8,777 bases of DNA from Bdellovibrionales bacterium (lineage in GTDB: Bacteria; Bdellovibrionota; Bacteriovoracia; Bacteriovoracales; Bacteriovoracaceae), in NCBI GenBank assembly GCA_005791855.1, contig SXUH01000181.1:1-8777 (forward strand), written 5' to 3'. The position numbers were made by a program, and so were the translations under genes. Each line of letters opens with the position of its first letter. Position 1 is the first letter of the stretch. Of the stretch, positions 6,661-8,777 are shown one piece after another. The notes under the pieces were generated by a model. That model worked only from the letters and a program-made list of their open reading frames with translations. It ran no database searches and had not been told where the DNA came from.

Positions 6661-6689
6661 TTGACAGAGAGAGGTTCATGGTGTTTAAG
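6661..6689 (+). promoter_or_regulatory. Possible internal promoter before the S51 peptidase gene
   Basis: A perfect TTGACA (6661-6666) lies 17 bases before TTTAAG (6684-6689, 4/6 to TATAAT). If used, it would start transcription near 6696, the second candidate start codon, so it would give an almost leaderless message. It also overlaps the preferred start at 6678, which makes it doubtful. Confidence 0.25.
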
Positions 6690-7445
6690 GCTCCCATGAA
6701 CTTTCTCCTCCTCTTTTTTTTCATCCTCTCCACTTGTTTCGCAGGAAAGCTCGTCCTCATCGGCGGCGGCGCCCGTCCCAGGGAGGCGATGCAAAGGTTC
6801 GTCCAGCTCTCCGGATCCCAACAGTCTCGCATCCTCGTCGTCCCCTGGGCTTCCGGGTCCCTCGAGGGGGCGGCCAACATTAGGGCAGAACTCGCAGCCT
6901 TCACCAGAGCTCCCATCGCAGTGGCTCCTCTTACACCTCAATCCCCGGCACAGGTCCTAGGGTTGATAAACTCCGCAACGGGGATCTTTTTCGCCGGCGG
7001 AGACCAGAGCAAGCTCATGAAGACCATCGAGTCCCTGAGGCTCGCGGACCTCCTCCGCCAGAAGTTCAACCAAGGGATTGCCTTCGGTGGCACCAGCGCG
7101 GGAACAGCCTTCATGTCCCAGCGGATGATCACGGGGACCGGCGACCTCAGAGTCATCAACGGCGCCAAGGTCGAACTCGGCCGGGGCCTCGGACTCCTCC
7201 CTCCGCACATCATCGTCGACCAGCACTTCATTGTCCGAGGTCGGTTTAACCGCTTGGCGGGAATCGTTCTCCACACGAACCTCGTCGGCGTCGGCATTGA
7301 CGAAGGCACAGCCCTGGTGGTCCTCGACAACAGGGCCCAGGTCATCGGGCCCACGCAGGTTCTGCTTTTTAAAGCCTCATCCACGAAAAAACTCATTGTG
7401 AGGGTTCTCGTTAATCAAGAAATATTTGATCTTTCGATCAGATAG
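6678..7445 (+). CDS. Exported cyanophycinase-like serine peptidase (family S51)
   Basis: A 255-residue protein. Cyanophycinases cut cyanophycin, an aspartate backbone with arginine side chains, into beta-Asp-Arg dipeptides. The nucleophile lies in GGTSAG (S140); DQHF (H183) with RGRFNRL, and GIDEGTAL (E209), supply the other expected members of the Ser-His-Glu triad. LVLIGGG (25-31) and FAGGDQ (105-110) are further family signatures. DQHF and GIDE separate it from PepE-type dipeptidases of the same family. Residues 1-22 are a signal peptide (hydrophobic LLLFFFILSTCFA, cleavage before GK), so the enzyme acts in the periplasm or outside, unlike the cytoplasmic CphB of cyanobacteria. Two starts compete: ATG 6678 has a lysine-bearing n-region and AGAGAGG only three bases away; ATG 6696 has AAGG at a five-base gap. 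The longer form is given. The substrate is inferred; another S51 peptidase activity is possible. Confidence 0.85.
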   Translation: MVFKAPMNFLLLFFFILSTCFAGKLVLIGGGARPREAMQRFVQLSGSQQSRILVVPWASGSLEGAANIRAELAAFTRAPIAVAPLTPQSPAQVLGLINSATGIFFAGGDQSKLMKTIESLRLADLLRQKFNQGIAFGGTSAGTAFMSQRMITGTGDLRVINGAKVELGRGLGLLPPHIIVDQHFIVRGRFNRLAGIVLHTNLVGVGIDEGTALVVLDNRAQVIGPTQVLLFKASSTKKLIVRVLVNQEIFDLSIR

Positions 7446-7471
7446 AATATACTAACCGATTGCGTCATTTA

Positions 7472-7500
7472 TTGACTTTAACTCCCCGCTCTCCTATTGA
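7472..7500 (+). promoter_or_regulatory. Candidate promoter of the small exported-protein pair
   Basis: TTGACT (7472-7477, 5/6) and TATTGA (7495-7500, 3/6 with the first three bases exact) are separated by 17 bases in the 84-bp gap after the S51 gene. A start near 7507 would leave a short leader containing AGGAG (7519-7523). Confidence 0.4.
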
Positions 7501-7529
7501 GTCCGGATCATTCACCCTAGGAGACCCTC

Positions 7530-7952
7530 ATGAAGAAATTCAACTTCGTTGCCCTACTGTCCCTGCTTTCCTTCTCGGCCCTCGCCGCCGACGTCACGAC
7601 CTTCACCTGCGAGATGACCCAGTTCCCGAAGCAGAAGTTCGCGTTCAAAATCAAGAACCTCGGGAAGCCCTCGATGGAACTCCTCAACGTCAACGGCGCT
7701 GATGACTACAGCGACGTCTTCGTCACCAACTCCAGGAACGACTACGTTCGAAGGACCGTCGACACGCTCAATGGCCAGGGCGGCGACCTCCGGGACCTCG
7801 GCGACCGGCTCTACTTCTTCGGCGACGCCGTCGGGATCGACTTCGTCTACTTCGAACTCTTCAAGAACTCCGGCTACACCCGAGGCTTCGTCCGAGTCCA
7901 GTTCGACGTGAAGCGAGGCTACAGCCCCGCCTTCTGCGTCCTCACCAAGTAA
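7530..7952 (+). CDS. Small exported protein of unknown function, two cysteines
   Basis: A 140-residue protein with no recognised family. Residues 1-19 (MKKFNFVALLSLLSFSALA) are a textbook signal peptide with two N-terminal lysines and an A-L-A site, giving a periplasmic or secreted mature chain of about 121 residues. The mature part looks beta-rich (KFAFKIKN, DRLYFFGDAVGIDFVYFELF, GFVRVQFDVK). Its only two cysteines, C27 near the start and C136 near the end, could tie the two ends together by a disulfide. A Gly/Asp loop (NGQGGDLRDLGDR, 81-93) stands in the middle. ATG 7530 follows AGGAG at a six-base gap. The next gene starts 22 nt downstream with a near-identical leader, so the two are probably cotranscribed. 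There is no lipobox. Codon use is GC-rich like smc, so it looks resident rather than recently acquired. Confidence 0.8.
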   Translation: MKKFNFVALLSLLSFSALAADVTTFTCEMTQFPKQKFAFKIKNLGKPSMELLNVNGADDYSDVFVTNSRNDYVRRTVDTLNGQGGDLRDLGDRLYFFGDAVGIDFVYFELFKNSGYTRGFVRVQFDVKRGYSPAFCVLTK

Positions 7953-7974
7953 CACTTAAAATAAAAGGTCTCCC

Positions 7975-8349
7975 ATGAAAAAGTTCTTCTTCGTCCTCGT
8001 CGCTCTCTTCTCCCTCTCCGCCGTCGCCGAACACGACGCCACCTACTGCGGCCAGTTCAACCTGAACGCCCGCGCCCTGAGCGAATACGGTGACAAGCTC
8101 GACGCCGTCATCCGCGTGAAGTGCGAAAGCTTCATCGAACAGAAAGCTTACTACGGCTACGCCGGCCTCCTCCTCTCCAACGACCAACTCCAGCGAGTGG
8201 CCAAGTTCGTCCGAACTGGCCGCCCGACCACCGAGTTCTGCGTGAAGGCCAGATGGGGCGGCCCGAACCCATGCCAGAGCACATCCCTCCGCTCGATCCG
8301 CACCCTCACTGACAACGTCCAAAGAGTCGACTACGCCTCCCGCTTCTAG
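7975..8349 (+). CDS. Small exported protein of unknown function, four cysteines
   Basis: A 124-residue protein with no recognised family. Residues 1-18 (MKKFFFVLVALFSLSAVA) are a signal peptide cleaved at A-V-A before EHD. The mature chain of about 106 residues contains four cysteines (C25, C50, C89, C100), enough for two disulfides, consistent with a secreted or periplasmic protein. It is mildly basic and mostly helical in appearance, with QKAYYGYAGLLLSNDQLQRV (56-75) as its most hydrophobic stretch. ATG 7975 follows AAAAGG (7963-7968) at a six-base gap. It lies 22 nt after the preceding small exported protein; the signal peptides are alike but the mature sequences do not align convincingly, so shared export rather than paralogy is supported. 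The stop at 8349 is followed within 11 bases by a hairpin and the 33-bp repeat array, which may end its transcript. Confidence 0.8.
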   Translation: MKKFFFVLVALFSLSAVAEHDATYCGQFNLNARALSEYGDKLDAVIRVKCESFIEQKAYYGYAGLLLSNDQLQRVAKFVRTGRPTTEFCVKARWGGPNPCQSTSLRSIRTLTDNVQRVDYASRF

Positions 8350-8370
8350 TTTCTAGCAAGGCTGCCCCCA

Positions 8371-8535
8371 ATGCGGGCGCAGCCCCGCATTCTCCCCTTC
8401 CCCATGCGGGCGCAGCCTCGCATGCTCCCCTTCCCCATGCGGACGAAGCCTCGCATGCTCCCCTTCCCCCTGCGGGCGCAGCCTCGCATGCTCCCCTTCC
8501 CCATGCGGGCGAAGCCTCGCATGCTCCCCTTTTTT
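8371..8535. repeat. Five contiguous 33-bp tandem repeats, each able to form a hairpin
   Basis: Five units start at 8371, 8404, 8437, 8470 and 8503. Each is ATGCGGGCGCAGCCTCGCAT followed by GCTCCCCTTCCCC, with one to four changes; the last ends in T6 instead of TTCCCC. The first 20 bases of each unit are self-complementary: ATGCG pairs with CGCAT, and GGC pairs with GCC across a three-base GNA loop (GCA in units 1, 2 and 4; GAA in 3 and 5), leaving one bulged base. The remaining 13 bases are pyrimidine-only apart from the first G. Just upstream, 8360-8384 can fold as an alternative hairpin (GGCTGC with GCAGCC). The array lies between a rightward gene and leftward tRNAs. It could act as a terminator or structural DNA; open frames through it are a by-product of the 33-base period. 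Confidence 0.9.
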
Positions 8536-8657
8536 CGTTTCAAAATTATCCAGATTTAGATTTTGACCGAGCGACGCGAAGGGAGCGTACGTCCGTACGT
8601 GACCGACAAGGAGTCGAGAGGCAAAATTTAAAGATGGATGATTTTCAAACGAAAAAA
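8530..8657. repeat. 128-bp imperfect palindrome between the array and tRNA-Pro
   Basis: The 36-base left arm (8530-8565, from TTTTTTCGTTTC to GATTTTG) matches the reverse complement of 8622-8657 at 31 of 36 positions. Two of the five differences become G-U pairs in RNA. Inside, CC/GG (8567-8568 with 8620-8621) and CGAC/GTCG (8572-8575 with 8613-8616) extend the stem around a 3x3 loop. CGTAC/GTACG (8586-8590 with 8595-8599) closes an apex hairpin at the exact centre. The left arm begins with the T6 that ends the tandem array; the right arm stops one base short of the tRNA CCA end. It may be a two-way terminator, a miniature mobile element or a cruciform; no target-site duplication is visible. 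Confidence 0.8.
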
Positions 8658-8658
8658 A

Positions 8659-8733
8659 TGGTCGGAGTGACTGGGATCGAACCAGCGACCTCTTGCACCC
8701 CAAGCAAGCACGCTACCACTGCGCTACACCCCG
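8659..8733 (-). tRNA. tRNA-Pro, anticodon GGG
   Basis: On the minus strand the cloverleaf is complete. The acceptor stem is CGGGGTG paired with CACTCCG (one G-U), with discriminator A and an encoded CCA at 8661-8659. The D-arm stem is GCGC/GCGT. The anticodon arm is CTTGC-TTGGGGT-GCAAG with GGG at 8701-8699, which reads proline codons CCC and CCU. The T-arm is GCTGG-TTCGATC-CCAGT. The C1-G72 pair is typical of bacterial tRNA-Pro. A T7 run follows the CCA directly (8658-8652 on the plus strand as A7) and may end the transcript. A second tRNA end lies 26 bases upstream, so the two are probably one transcript. Confidence 0.95.
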
Positions 8734-8759
8734 GACGAAGTAGAATTTGATTAAAAAAG

Positions 8760-8777
8760 TGGTCGGGGTGATTGGAT
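8760..8777 (-). tRNA. 3' end of a second tRNA, cut by the window edge
   Basis: On the minus strand the window opens with ATCCAAT then CACCCCG-A-CCA: the end of a T-arm, a 3' acceptor strand, discriminator A and encoded CCA. The acceptor would pair with 5'-CGGGGTG, the same first seven bases as the neighbouring tRNA-Pro, so this is probably another proline isoacceptor. The anticodon is outside the window. Confidence 0.7.

Noticed and set aside
7427..7440. TGATC/GATCA hairpin as terminator of the S51 gene
   Set aside because: The stem is only five pairs, is AT-containing, lies inside the coding sequence and has no T-run after it.
8371..8535. CRISPR array
   Set aside because: Units are contiguous and near-identical over all 33 bases, with no variable spacers, and no cas genes are nearby.
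8346..8703. Proteins with 11-residue repeats read through the tandem array on both strands
   Set aside because: A 33-base period keeps every frame open by chance and gives repeating peptides in several frames. One frame also runs through the tRNA gene, and none has a ribosome-binding site.

Overview
The window comes from a diderm (Gram-negative) bacterium. It encodes a LolA-type periplasmic lipoprotein carrier, a full-length SMC ATPase rather than MukB, and at least five proteins with Sec signal peptides. Most coding DNA is GC-rich, with a strong preference for C- and G-ending codons (CTC, GAG, GAC, TTC, ATC). A predatory or environmental lineage such as Bdellovibrionota or another former deltaproteobacterial group would fit. 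That placement is inference; no decisive taxonomic marker is present.

Layout. (1) Positions 1-1118, minus strand: an XRE-like helix-turn-helix regulator followed directly, stop codon against GTG start, by the first 170 codons of an exported von Willebrand factor A (VWA) protein that runs off the left edge. (2) Positions 1119-1243: a compact divergent regulatory region with facing promoters and two nested inverted repeats. (3) Positions 1244-1781, plus strand: a small, AT-richer, cysteine-ladder pentapeptide-repeat protein and a 26-residue hydrophobic mini-protein with its own Shine-Dalgarno sequence. (4) Positions 1798-6100, minus strand: smc then lolA, 10 nt apart, one operon. (5) Positions 6101-6379: a regulatory spacer holding a duplicated CACTCA/GACTCA motif pair and a very good match to a sigma-54 promoter. 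(6) Positions 6380-7445, plus strand: an 86-residue charged protein of unknown function and an exported S51-family (cyanophycinase-like) serine peptidase. (7) Positions 7530-8349, plus strand: two small exported proteins of unknown function, 22 nt apart. (8) Positions 8350-8658: a gene-free zone made of five tandem 33-bp hairpin-forming repeats and a 128-bp imperfect palindrome. (9) Positions 8659-8777, minus strand: tRNA-Pro(GGG) and the 3' end of a second tRNA.

How the parts may work together. The HTH regulator probably controls itself and the divergent pentapeptide-repeat gene through the inverted repeats between them. A sigma-54 promoter upstream of an exported cyanophycinase-like enzyme would fit nitrogen-controlled scavenging of an arginine/aspartate-rich polymer. 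The array and palindrome at the right lie between converging transcription units and probably act as termination or structural DNA; their regular, contiguous architecture is the most unusual non-coding signal here. No complete, recognisable novel defence or mobile system is visible.
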